From Naematelia aurantialba (taxonomy: Eukaryota; Basidiomycota; Tremellomycetes; Tremellales; Naemateliaceae), in NCBI GenBank assembly GCA_021527695.1, contig JAKFAO010000008.1, positions 1,116,001-1,180,000 of the forward strand: a DNA stretch of 64,000 bases. Reading direction: 5' to 3'. The notes under the pieces are model-generated. The model did no database searches, was not told the DNA's origin, and was given only the letters and a program-made list of their open reading frames with translations. Position 1 is the stretch's first letter. Each line of letters opens with the position of its first letter. The position numbers and the translations under genes were made by a program. Shown in pieces: positions 1-10,183 of the stretch.

Positions 1-3000
1 ATATCATCGATCTCTGCGATGTTCTGTCGCACAAATGTGTTGAGGAACTCCTGCGCCAGGTCGTCTCGTCGTCTATGCCACGCAGCCGAGTGAACCTCTC
101 GGAAGGCGTGGAACTTCTCGGCGGCGGTCTGTTCCTTGGCGCGTGCCTTCTGGGTTTGGGCATTACCTTCGGCGTCATCCTCGATGCCGAGGTGGATGCC
201 CATGAACGCCGCTATGCTACGGATGGCAGGAAAGTCGCTGACAGGTGGGGTGCCGGAGAGGACCCATTTGTAGCATGCTGACAGACGCAGGAGGGCGGCA
301 AGGGGTCGTTTCTCAAGGTAGGTGAACTCGTCGGCGATGACACGGCGGAACCTGGGATCTTAGCTCAAAGGACTTCCTTAGGGGTTTATGGCCGGGGGAG
401 AGAGAGCTTACCGGAACATGTGCATGACGGGAGAAGAAAGAAGCTTAAAGTCTTTCTTCACCGACGAGCTGGCGTACGATTCCGAGCCCGAAGACTTGCG
501 GAACGTCGGCACAGGGAGTGGTTCCTCGTCGTCCGCCTAAACGCATCAGCCCCAGCTCCATGCTCATGGAAACATGAAAGCTATTACTCACGTCCTCCTC
601 GTCCTCGGACGCTTCCCACCTTTCCACTTCTTCGGTAGTCGAGATCTTGGTCTTCTTTTTCGCGGGCTCGCCATCGTATCGATCCCGGTATGCCTGACCC
701 TTCATGCGTTTCCCAAAGCTGGCGGCCTTGTGTGCCTCGCGCTTATTCTCCGCCTCTTCCACTGCGGCCTTCTGCCCAGCCTGCAGCGCTTCGAGCGCAG
801 CTTCAGCCCCTTGGCTCTGCAGCACCTTGGTCTGTCTCTTCAAGCCTGTCATGGCAGTGTCAAAGCGGTCCGAGAAGAAACGACCGCCAGCTTTGTCGCT
901 GAGCCACTCCTCGGGTTGCGCAGAGAGGTACTCGAAGCGTTCCCAGTATGCGTCCGAGTCGAACAGTTCAGCTGCCATGACGATGATATCTGCCTTGGCG
1001 AGCTCGGATATCGATTTGCCTTGCAGGTCCCGCATGTTCTGGATCACGATCGTGCGGAACATCTTGTCTGTAAAGCGCTCGATCTCGCTTGGCCACTGTT
1101 TGCTGAGGTGACCTGGAACGACGATCAGAGTGGCTTTCAGGTCGATGAGACCACGCGGTGAGGCCAGAGGGGCGGGGACGCCCTTGGTCTCGGCGATCAG
1201 AGCGAGCGAGATGATCGTCTTGCCATAACCAACTTGGTCCGCAATGACTCCACCTCGCACCATGACCGGCCGCTCAGCTTTCCCTTCCGCCCGCCACCCA
1301 AGTGCAGGTAGTGCCGCTTCCGAGATCTCCTCTTCAACGAAGGTGTGGGTCTTGCCTTCCGCTCGCTCCTGCTCCAGCATCCACCAGAGCGACCTGAGTT
1401 GCTCTTTGCGAAGTGGAAGAACGAAACCTCGAGGTTGGGCGTGTTGAGGATCTCGCTTGTTGCTCGGCAGGATAAAGACTCGAGGCGGGGTTGGCACATC
1501 GGCCACCTGACCAGGAGTTAGACGCCATGATAGCTGAACTTGTCCCTTGTGCCCGCTGATAGGGAGTCGTGACAGCGCTCGATGTGCAAGCGAAACGATG
1601 TTGAGACCAATGCGGAAAGCGCCAACATCTCCATCCAGTCGAAGCTGAACCACGAAAGGTGCCGGGCGGTTCTTGAGCGCCTAATCCAACCATCAGTGGA
1701 GGATCGCGTCGAGGCAGATACGACTTACGTGCTCGTACCGACCAGCCTCTAGTTTGTCCTCGAATGCAACGATCTGGCTTTTGGTCTTGCCGCCATTCTT
1801 GTTCTTCTTGCCAGCCCTCTTGATCCAGTGGATCTTGGGCGCTCTGGGAGCACATCGTGTACATGACACAGCGGTGGGCTACAATGATTAGCATCATGAT
1901 TTCCAGCGAGGATAGACAGGGTAAGACTCACATCGATCTCAGCCAGTGGCGTCCACTTTGACATGTTATCGAGTAACGGCAGCCTTTCAGTGATCCAAGC
2001 AAGATTGGCAAACGTCGCATTGCCCTGGTGCAAGAGGTCGACCTCTCCCCACGCGCCCTCGCGCCACATCGACTCCGAGTGCGCAGGGTTAAGCGGGACA
2101 TGGCACGATAACAGGGCAGTTGCGTGAGAGCAAGCATCGGTATCCAGAGAGACGGAGATCGACGAGGCAGATGCGGGGACAGCATAGGTCGCCGAGTCGC
2201 GGTGGACGTTGCTGGCATTGTTCTGGCTCACAACTGCAATGTCCGAGCCGCCCACCGCAGTCAGGTGGGCGGCATCGCACACTGCCCATCCGCCCCGAAT
2301 ATTCAGCTTTACGCTTTCTTGGGCCTTGGCCGATTCTCGCCATTTAGGATCCAAATGTGCAATCGTAGCGCGCTCGACGCCAAAGTCAAGTCGCTCGATA
2401 CTGGTGCTGAAGACGTATGAATCGTCGTCTGCCTCTCCACACCGTGTCGAGTCCAGGAACAAGTAGAGCGGCGGTAAGCCGTCGTCCAACGAGTCCTTCT
2501 TGTGCAACGACGTCATGGCTTGTCCACACTTGGGCAACAGAGTGTAAGTCCCTGACAGGTCGCGATCCAGTGCTTTCTTCGCGTCGGATGGCAGAACCAC
2601 TTCGATCTGGGACCATCGCTTGCCTCCCTCAAAGTGCCCTTGAAGACCCAGCGAAGCATGCCATGAAGGAACCAGCTCTCCTCGCCCCACAAGATCGACC
2701 TTGAACGTCTGCCTGGTCGGGACGCACAGCTCCCAAGGCCCGCAGAGAACGTCATGGCCGGAAACATCGAATCTCAATCGAGCGACGGGATGAAGCAGCA
2801 GGCCGCGGAGGCGGCTGTTTACTGCTTCGTCCGCTGGAGCCTTGATGGTCAGTCTCCATTCGGGACTGCGGCGTTGGAGGAACAGGTCGAGTGTAGCTTT
2901 TGGCGATTCGTAGACTGCCGTCCAGGTGTAGCCCCGTTTCAAGTAGCGGAACCGGAATTCAGAGTCATCAACAGCTTCGCGAACAGCTGCATCCCACAGC

Positions 3001-6000
3001 TTCCAGTCTCTGTCGTCGACTGCCCCTTTCCCAAGCCGTTCAGCCTTGTTCTTGACCTCCAACAGGACCTCTTTGGTAATGCCGGCAATCTGCACCCGCA
3101 TGGGAAGGAGCTCCTTGAAGCGCTTTTCGAACTCGGTCGGCTCGACGCGAATGTTCGTGCAAGAGGCGTAGACATGGTCTGGCCGTCCACCGCAGGACGC
3201 ACACGCTCGGTAACCACAGACTTGGCATTCCTCGATGGGCGACGCCGTACCAGATTGGCCCTCACATTGACAGTGCCGCGAGCTGCGCTCTGCAAGATCT
3301 AGGATTTCAGCGAGATTGGCAGTGGCGACTTTTGCGAGATCAAGGTCGTGCGAGACGAGGGCTTCCTCGCCCTTGATGCGCTCAGCCACGGCATCGTTCT
3401 CCTCGGCCAGCTCTTCCTCGATCCTAGCTGCGTCGGCGATAGCGTCCTCGCCCTCGGCAATGCGGTCTAGAGCGACGAGGAATGCAGCGACCATCGCAGA
3501 GCCGACAACCGTAGTGGTCATCGCATTCCCCGCGAGGTCGGCCAGCTGATCCTCGCTTTCCGAAGTCAGGAGCAGCTCACGAACCGGTATACCCTGCAGT
3601 GCAAGCGCTTCACGACCGGTGACAGGTCCACCGCGGATCGTCACCCAAGGAATCATATTTGGAGTAAGACAAGGTGCGAGGGCCGTCCGCCCAGATCCGG
3701 TTTGCCGATCCACATTCTGGCTCACGTTCCAGATACACGCTTTGAAGCCCGAGTCGACGCCGTCCTTCGCCATGCGGAGCGTAGAGATCTCCAGCAAGTC
3801 GAGCACTCTCTCCGTTTGGGACAACAACCAGTCGTTCCATGTCCAGTCGAGGCCCTTGCACACTCCCGCTTCTTGCCAAGATGTGAGAGGTCGTAACAGC
3901 CCCAGCTGCTCCTCTTGCCGGGCGCGCTGGTGCCGTGACTCGCAACGGTTCCAATCGGTCGGTTTGCGCTGCGTGCCATCTCTCTGTTCTTTCGCGGAAG
4001 CAAGGTCAAGTCGAGCTCTATGGATGTTGGGATCATCGGTGTGTAGCAGAAAGGCTTCGAAAGGCGACGACCACGGACGGCGCAACTCTTTCACGGTTGC
4101 TGCCCACTTCTCAGAGATGTGATCTTTGGAGCCTTTCATAGGAGTCGCAAAGAGGTACACTCGAGTACGTGTGTGAGGGATATAGAACTCCTTGGTATCG
4201 AGCCTGCGTAGTGTCAGCATATGCGAGTACAGGGTCATACGGTCAGCTCACCGGGTGAATTGTGCATCATAGTCGATTTGGGCAAAGTACTCGACCACTT
4301 TGTCCCATGGCGCATTACACACGTTCTCGACAATCACAATGGGAGGTTGATGCTTCTTGACCCATTGCAACATGCCTCGGAATGTCCGTCCCGACTCGCC
4401 ATTGGCATCGATATCCTGTTGTTGGTTGTTCAAATTGGAGTAATCGACACATGACGTGCCGGCAATGAGGATCTAGATTTCAGTCAGCCCCTGTGAACGA
4501 CACGATAGAGGTACGACTCACGTCGACGTTGCCTGGCACGGGCACCAGACTCCCGTATGCGGTATGTGCGCGCTTCTTTCCCAGTTCAGTGACATCTCGG
4601 AACAGGATAGGAGGGGCGAAGTTGCGCTCGATGTATGCCTGTTTGAATGGTTCAATCTCGCAGGAGAAGACATGAGCGAAGGACAAGGTGAGATTATGCT
4701 GCGCCTTGATTGCTTTCGCTATCATGTTGAGTGCAAGCAAAGGAGACTCTGTACCACTAAGAGTGGTATGAGCAGATTGCAAGATTTAGAGTGAGTGGTG
4801 GGCTTACGAGCACATCGTGGCGACTCGTAGTTTCCGCCCATTGAGCCGTTGAACGAGGTTCACGAGATCCGGTACCCGCGATACGAGATGCGCAAACATC
4901 GCCTCGACGTCGTGCATCGGTGGGAGATCTTCCGACATGTTCTTTGCAGCATTCTTGACCTCTTGAGACTGTCCGAGCGATTTGATGCCCGACTTAAAGT
5001 GAGTCCTATATGACGATCAGCAACGGAACTGAAAGAGCTCTTGAGACAAGACGCACAGCTTTACTGGAGCTTTCTTGGTCACTTTTGCTTTGGCTCCGCC
5101 CCAGCCAGGGTTCTTCTTGACTGGCTTGGACACTAGGAAACAGGCATCAGTGGACGCATCTACAGCTGAAAGATGTGCCTCACCTGGCTCGTCGGCCGAC
5201 TCGAGACCATCGCTGTTCTCGGCCTCGTCCTCTTCCTTGGCCGACTCTCCCTCGTCCACGTCCGAGTGCAGGCTGTCCTCGCTCTCGTCGGCCTTTGTCA
5301 GCTCATTCTCGTCCATGACAAAGTCGCTCTCGTCGCTGTCTGCTTTTTTCTTCGGCTTGATCGGCTGCAGAACGTTCTTCTTCTCCACCACCACCTTTGG
5401 CTGCTTGAGCTCTATGACAGGCTTTGCCGCGGTGGACAGCTTGGTGTCCTCGTGGTACTTGCTGGCCGTTCCCTCCTTGGTGCTCTTGACGATGGCGACG
5501 TTCTCCTTGCCCTTGGTCTCCTTGCTGCTGTCGATTCTGCTGAAGAAATTTCTCAAGTCGCCTTTGAGCGGGGTCCGCACCCCGAGTCTGGGCTTGGTGG
5601 GATTCTTGGCGTAGAACTCGACGACCGGTGGATCGTCGGTCTCAAATTGGCTCGCGAGCGTCCATGACCTGTCGCTCTTGTCGTAGCCTTTCCAGTGGAT
5701 CAGAAACTCGAGACGCTGTCGGCCTTTGATGAGTTTGAACCGCGAGTCCACAATGTATTCAATCTCATATTCCTCTTCGCCCAGATCCTCCGACCCTGCC
5801 TCTTCGTCTTCAGAAGCTGTCGTTGCTGGAGTAGGTAATCGCTTGCACGGCGTCAGCACCTGACCCGGAATACCCTCTGCAGTTCTGTGAGACACATACC
5901 ATGGGCTGCCTGATGCTGGTGTTGCCGTTCTTGGACGTATGCAGGGGGGCGATATCCGAGTCATCGTCCCCGTCAGAATCGTTCGTCAAGTCGACGTAGC

Positions 6001-6052
6001 TCGTGCGCAGCGCAGCAGCTCGCTTCAGCGCCGCTCTCGCCGGGGACGACAT
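1..6052 (-). CDS. DNMT5: Dnmt5-type DNA cytosine methyltransferase with SNF2 ATPase (C-terminus off window)
   Basis: Exons (minus): 6052-5900, 5859-5184, 5132-5057, 5005-4808, 4756-4522, 4472-4253, 4204-1932, 1878-1729, 1680-592, 536-412, 351-<1; all joins keep phase and give about 1,848 residues in the window. Domain order: chromodomain around aa 80-135 (EYIVDSR...EFLIHWKGY); C5-methyltransferase around 360-760, with motif I ATMCSGTESPLLAL, motif IV-like GTSC carrying the presumed catalytic Cys, ENV motif VI and a late GNAM motif; a Cys cluster (CQC...CQVC...CASC) around 830-870 where the RING sits in this family; then SNF2 motifs DQVGYGKT (Walker A), DEFT (motif II) and WVLSGTP (motif III). 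Known of the family: Cryptococcus Dnmt5 is an ATP-dependent maintenance CpG methylase of about 2,400 aa, so roughly 500 residues (helicase C-lobe) lie beyond position 1. Inference: intact and active. The first ATG is used because it opens the only frame that splices into the chromodomain. Confidence 0.95.
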
Positions 6053-6481
6053 GGCTCTGGACCCAGAGCTGCAGGTGCTCTAGTACGACCTGTAGCGACA
6101 AGCCCGAACCCGCAAGATGAATTGCAAGAAGGGAGTTACAGCTGAAATCACAGAAAATCAAAGCGCGTCGAGTGTGCCAGGCGGATGAGTCCGAATGGCC
6201 CGAAACGCGCTCTAGGTCCCAGCTGAGAGTTGCCCTGCAGGATCTGCCGAATGCCGTGGCCATGCACCGTTCTCACGACTAAGTCGGTGACAATGAGGTA
6301 GCTCTGAACAGAGTCTCAAGAGTGTTAATGAGTGTGATGGCCAGAAGAAATGAAGATGGAACCAGGACTTGCTATTCGCTCCAGCAACGCAAACAAGCTA
6401 CATACAGTCGTGAGGATGACGAGGGAAGCGTGCATACAACAGCATACAAGCATGAAGAGACCAGAATATCAAGAGAGACCA
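6053..6481. other. Intergenic: DNMT5 upstream region and F-box 3' end
   Basis: This stretch lies between the DNMT5 start codon and the F-box stop codon. It must carry the DNMT5 5'UTR and promoter. I see no convincing TATA box, RNA gene or repeat in it. Confidence 0.6.
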
Positions 6482-7552
6482 TCACCAAGGCGCGTCGAAT
6501 CGACCGTCGTCGACTGCTCCGCCTTTATCCCTCGCGCCGAGCTCTCCGCCCATCTTGCGCTTTGCCCTGCTCTTCCTCCCTCCCATTGCCTTGTACCCCT
6601 CCCTCGCCGCCAACCTGCGCTCGCCGGGCGTCATGGATCCGTCGTCGCCCGCCGCTACCCATTTCGCCGCCCCGCCTGACCCTGCACCCGCATGCGCATG
6701 CACTCCTGAAGGCGTTGCAAAGCCCGATGAATGCAGACTGGCAATATCGACGCGGCGCGGATCGACGTCTTCTTCCGCGTTCGGGTCGGACCGCTTCAGC
6801 GTGCTGTGGAACACCGCCTTCCACTGTTTCTTCGACTCGAGCTTGGACCACACTGGCGTCTGTGAGGATGGCAGCCGTGGAGGGGGCAGAGCAGAGAGCC
6901 GCGGTGTCTTGTCGTACGGGTCGAAGAACTCGGGCGTATCAGTGTCCAGACGCCGGACTTTGCCTTCCACCTCCGGCGCAGGAGGTCGACCAGAAAGATG
7001 GGGCAGCGTCAGAGCCCGGTTCTGCAGAAACCACACTACAGCAGTGTCAGCAGTCGCCGATGTCGACTGTGAAATGAACGGGAATGTTCAACGGACCATA
7101 ATTGAGAGTAGATGATTTGTTCCACCGCTTACACACGCGGCTACAACGAGCCAGGGTGCGGATGTCTAGTTGTATGAAAACCCGCACAGACAGATGAGTA
7201 GGGAGGGTTCGCAGCTGCGTCGCTGTCAACACGACAGCTCGGGCCACACATGCACGGCACATGCGCTCACGGGATCTTTGGCCTTCCCGCTCTGCTCAGA
7301 CACTTGTCGCCTGAGGTACAGTCCACCCTTCAGGCCAGGCGCAGGCGATGCCGGACGCGTTCCCTGCCCCACCCCAACCAGCTCGTCCTCGTCCTCATCA
7401 GAACCTCCGTACGACGACGCGATCTCGCTGGATGTGCGGTGCGTTTCAGACCCCGGCGAACCGGGCGGGACGGGAGTATGCGATTGTTGGTGGATCTGCT
7501 GGTTGACGTGCAGGTTTTGTAGCGCAGTGTGCAAAAGGGACGTGGTCGACAT
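6482..7552 (-). CDS. F-box protein
   Basis: Exons 7552-7271, 7214-7097, 7035-6482; about 317 aa. The second exon encodes an F-box-like helix set (LP-x-H-LSVRVFIQLDIRTLARCSRVCKRWN, around aa 96-125), the module that binds Skp1 in SCF ubiquitin ligases. Upstream is a Ser/Pro/acidic N-terminus of about 94 aa. Downstream is a C-terminal tail rich in basic, Ala and Gly residues, without WD40 or LRR repeats, so the substrate cannot be inferred. The start at 7552 (MSTTSLLH) was chosen because the in-frame extension further upstream lacks low-complexity character and runs into likely 5'UTR; an upstream in-frame ATG exists, so the start is not certain. The frame stays open through both splice joins. 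Confidence 0.72.
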
Positions 7553-7897
7553 GGCGGCACCCGTACGCGAGGCCCACTGTTGCTCTGCCGCTGGACTGGT
7601 TGAAAGTGTTAAACGAATAGACACAAAGGCTGGACAACGGAGGGAATATTTGCAGGTTTGCGGCGGACATGTCCGTGACGTCACCTCGTCAGCTGGTTCC
7701 ATCCAACAAAAGTGTGCGATTTTCACAACGCCCATCAGACCAAATGCCATCATGCCTACAGCACTCAGTGCTCTTTACATGTCAAAAATAAAAAAACTCG
7801 TTACTAAAGGACCGCAGTCAGACAATGGATACTTCTTTCCGATCGGCAGATCGCAACACGCAAGGCGGCCCGTGAACAACAGCTGACGTAAAAGAAT
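7553..7897. other. Intergenic between F-box gene and tRNA
   Basis: Upstream region of the F-box gene. Short ORFs occur on both strands but none has splice or family support. No RNA gene or repeat seen here. Confidence 0.5.
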
Positions 7898-7980
7898 TCT
7901 CCGGAAGAGGATTGAACTCTTGACCGACGTGAAAATAGTTACCACATAAGCACGTTACTCTACCACTAAGCTACCGGAGA
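7898..7980 (-). tRNA. tRNA-Ile (anticodon UAU) with a 12-nt intron
   Basis: Read on the minus strand, the 7-bp acceptor stem TCTCCGG/CCGGAGA pairs perfectly (7980-7974 with 7904-7898). The D arm carries the GTGGTA loop. The anticodon stem ACGTG/CACGT encloses C-T-TAT-G. The T arm is AAGAG-TTCAATC-CTCTT, with a 5-nt variable loop. A 12-nt insertion (7944-7933) lies one base 3' of the anticodon, the canonical place for tRNA introns, and its TAA can pair with the anticodon-loop TTA. Yeast tRNA-Ile(UAU) genes are also typically split. Removing the intron gives a 71-nt body before CCA addition. The tRNA identity is secure; the anticodon depends on the intron boundaries. Confidence 0.85.
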
Positions 7981-8635
7981 TCACTTTCACAAGTGGAGTG
8001 GTGAATATATACTGTTCGGTTAAGCATTGAGACATACGTGTTTCTTCTGTCGTTGTCCTTTGCCCTCTTCCCTTCCCATGCATGACTGTACAAGCCGCGG
8101 AAACTACCAGAAGCCAACCTGGATGTTCAACCCTCCCATATCGACCTGCAGTAAGATGGCATCACATGCTAGCCTCGTTTCGAAGCTTCACCCGCCACTT
8201 GCACACCCATATACAGCCTGACGCTTCCTCGAGACTGCTATACGCAGCTCTCCCATCTACCCGGATGTCGAAGTGGCACAACCGTGTCAGCCGTCAGTGG
8301 GATGTCGAGTTGCGTCGTGCATGTCATTTGTGTCGTGTATTTCATTTTCATGATCGTAGCCAGAGTCGCCTTCCAGATTACTTGGAGAGGGAGCTATACT
8401 AAATTATTATGAAGACGCATCCGCAGTGAAAATCCCAATCTGCCCTTCTCCCGCGTGCCCGTGCTAGTTCTCATCATCGTCCTCATCCTCGTCCCCGTCC
8501 CCGTCCTCGTCCTTGTTCTCGTCCCCTCGTTTTCAGACCTTTGGTCGATTATGGCGGGTATACCGCCAAACTCGCTTTTCGCCCTACCATCCAAAATCGC
8601 CCAGCCTACTGTCGAGTAAGAATCCCGCGTAAAGC
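7981..8635. other. Intergenic with pyrimidine-rich simple sequence
   Basis: No gene supported. Around 8465-8535 there is an imperfect TCGTCC/GTCCTC microsatellite-like run (coding-like in several frames but low complexity). It lies just 3' of the BTB-like gene stop codon. Confidence 0.5.
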
Positions 8636-9502
8636 TCAAACCTCGAACGCTTCGGCCGTGTCGATCCAGTCTCGGATAGGACAGGCCCACTCGGTCGTAT
8701 GCGGATGACGCGTGTGCTGCATCTCCACTGCTGGGCCGAGGCGCGCCCTCAACAGCCCCAGCACGAACTTCATCTGCACGCCGTCGAGGTCGCCGTCTTT
8801 GAACTGCGGCAGCCGCGTCGCCGGCGACGCCGTCGTGTGCGTGTGCGCGTGGTTGTGGCCATGGTGGGCCGGCGCGGACGCGGACGCGGACGTCGCCCCA
8901 GTCTCCCGAGGAGCCGCGTCGAACGCGACTGTGACTGTCCCGTTGCCCATGTTCCGAATGGCGTCTCGCGCGAGCTCCACGTCGCCCCTCTGCGAGGCCA
9001 GCTCAAACACCCCCCACGGATCCATCAGCGAGCGCTGCACGAGGCTCGCGCGCAGCTTGTCCACCAGCCCGGCGCACTGCATCATGTCGCAGACGCCAAA
9101 GAGGGCGATATAGGCCGCCTTGTCGAATTCCGGCAGTTGCAGCGGGTGGCTCGATGTGACGAGGTCTGCAAAGGCGCGCACGATGCGCCCGGCCGCGGGG
9201 AGCGCGATTGGTCGAAGAGCAGATGCCGCGTCCGAGGTGGAGGGCAAGAGGTCGGCCACGCGCTTGCTGAGTGAGTCAGGAGAGGACACATGGTACTGGA
9301 ATATTGCAGCAGCAACTCACCTCTCTTTGGCGAGGTACCACCCCGACAGCCTGAACCCCACTCCATCGCTCGAGACAAGCACCACCCCGGCCTGCGGATC
9401 ATCGTATCGCTCGTCCCATCTTGTCGGCTCGACAACATCCCCGCCTGCAGCGTTCTCAGACGCCCCCATCGCGGGAGATACGGACGGGTCGGTGTTGGTC
9501 AT
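8636..9502 (-). CDS. BTB/POZ-like protein, paralogue A
   Basis: Exons 9502-9321 and 9266-8636; about 270 aa. The N-terminal part (RYDDPQAGVVLVSSDGVGFRL and following) matches the start of the gene at 21690 (HFSDPDAKVVLVSVDGVRFRV) position for position. Both continue into a helical segment ending in DPWGVFELASQR or DPWTVFVVASQR. The pattern (a strand pair presenting a state-dependent ligand face, then helices) resembles BTB/POZ domains that are expanded in basidiomycetes; this assignment is by pattern, not by search. Unlike the paralogue it carries a His-rich insertion (HHGHNHAHTHTT) near aa 185-200. The C-terminus has the shared W-x-C/I...DW motif. Start at 9502 is the first ATG in frame. Confidence 0.72.
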
Positions 9503-10183
9503 TCCTGCTTTACGCCACACGTCCAACTGCCACTGCCAACTGCCAATTGAAATTACAGACTATCGGCTGCCAAATGACTGGCTTAGAGTATTGAGTTGTT
9601 TAGATTATCCAGGCGAGTCCTGTCAAGACGATTGTACAATGGCGGAAGACGACGATCAACCAGGCGCGGGTTAGTCGGAGCAAGTCAGATCCATTATTCA
9701 GATAAGCACGGCGCTTAGACCGGAGCGATATCCCGGTCTACGTAGGCTTGAACTCTATTCCTCAACCCGACCTGCTAGCGCAGCCACACTCTGCGATCTT
9801 TATCCATTCCTTGTATTGCACCAGCACGCGTTGGCACTCGGAGGGAGAGTCACTTGTTCACTGGCACCGTCCCTTGCGTCATGCAGTTCGAACATTTAAA
9901 GATCGCTCCTGCAATCACACCAGCCGTCATTCCACCGCAACGCTGCGGCTCGCCGGGCATCTTCCAACTCAAACAGGCGGCGCAACAAGATGGTCAACCT
10001 GCTTACCCGAAGGTTCCTGCGCCTGGCTTTCTTGCTCCATGCAAGCTAGCATCTAAATGATGTGCGAACGAAACTAATGCAAAGCTCGCTGCAACGTTGG
10101 GGCCTCAAGACACGTAAAGCTGCATACCGCTCTCTGCTATCTCAAGACCCTTCCGTGTCATGGCCAACCTACCCCAAACTCCT
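9503..10183. other. Intergenic between BTB-like gene and 6PGDH 3' end
   Basis: Contains the upstream region of the BTB-like gene and the 3' flank of the 6PGDH gene. A 102-codon plus-strand ORF (9748-10056) has no family resemblance and no splice context, so I do not call it. Otherwise nothing recognisable. Confidence 0.5.

Noticed and set aside
574..1161. 195-codon plus-strand ORF opposite DNMT5
   Set aside because: Shadow of the well-supported SNF2 exon on the minus strand; no motifs.
8460..8535. TCGTCC/GTCCTC-rich tract considered as a possible satellite or coding Arg/Thr repeat
   Set aside because: Short and imperfect; the only ORF through it has no other support. Recorded only as simple sequence.
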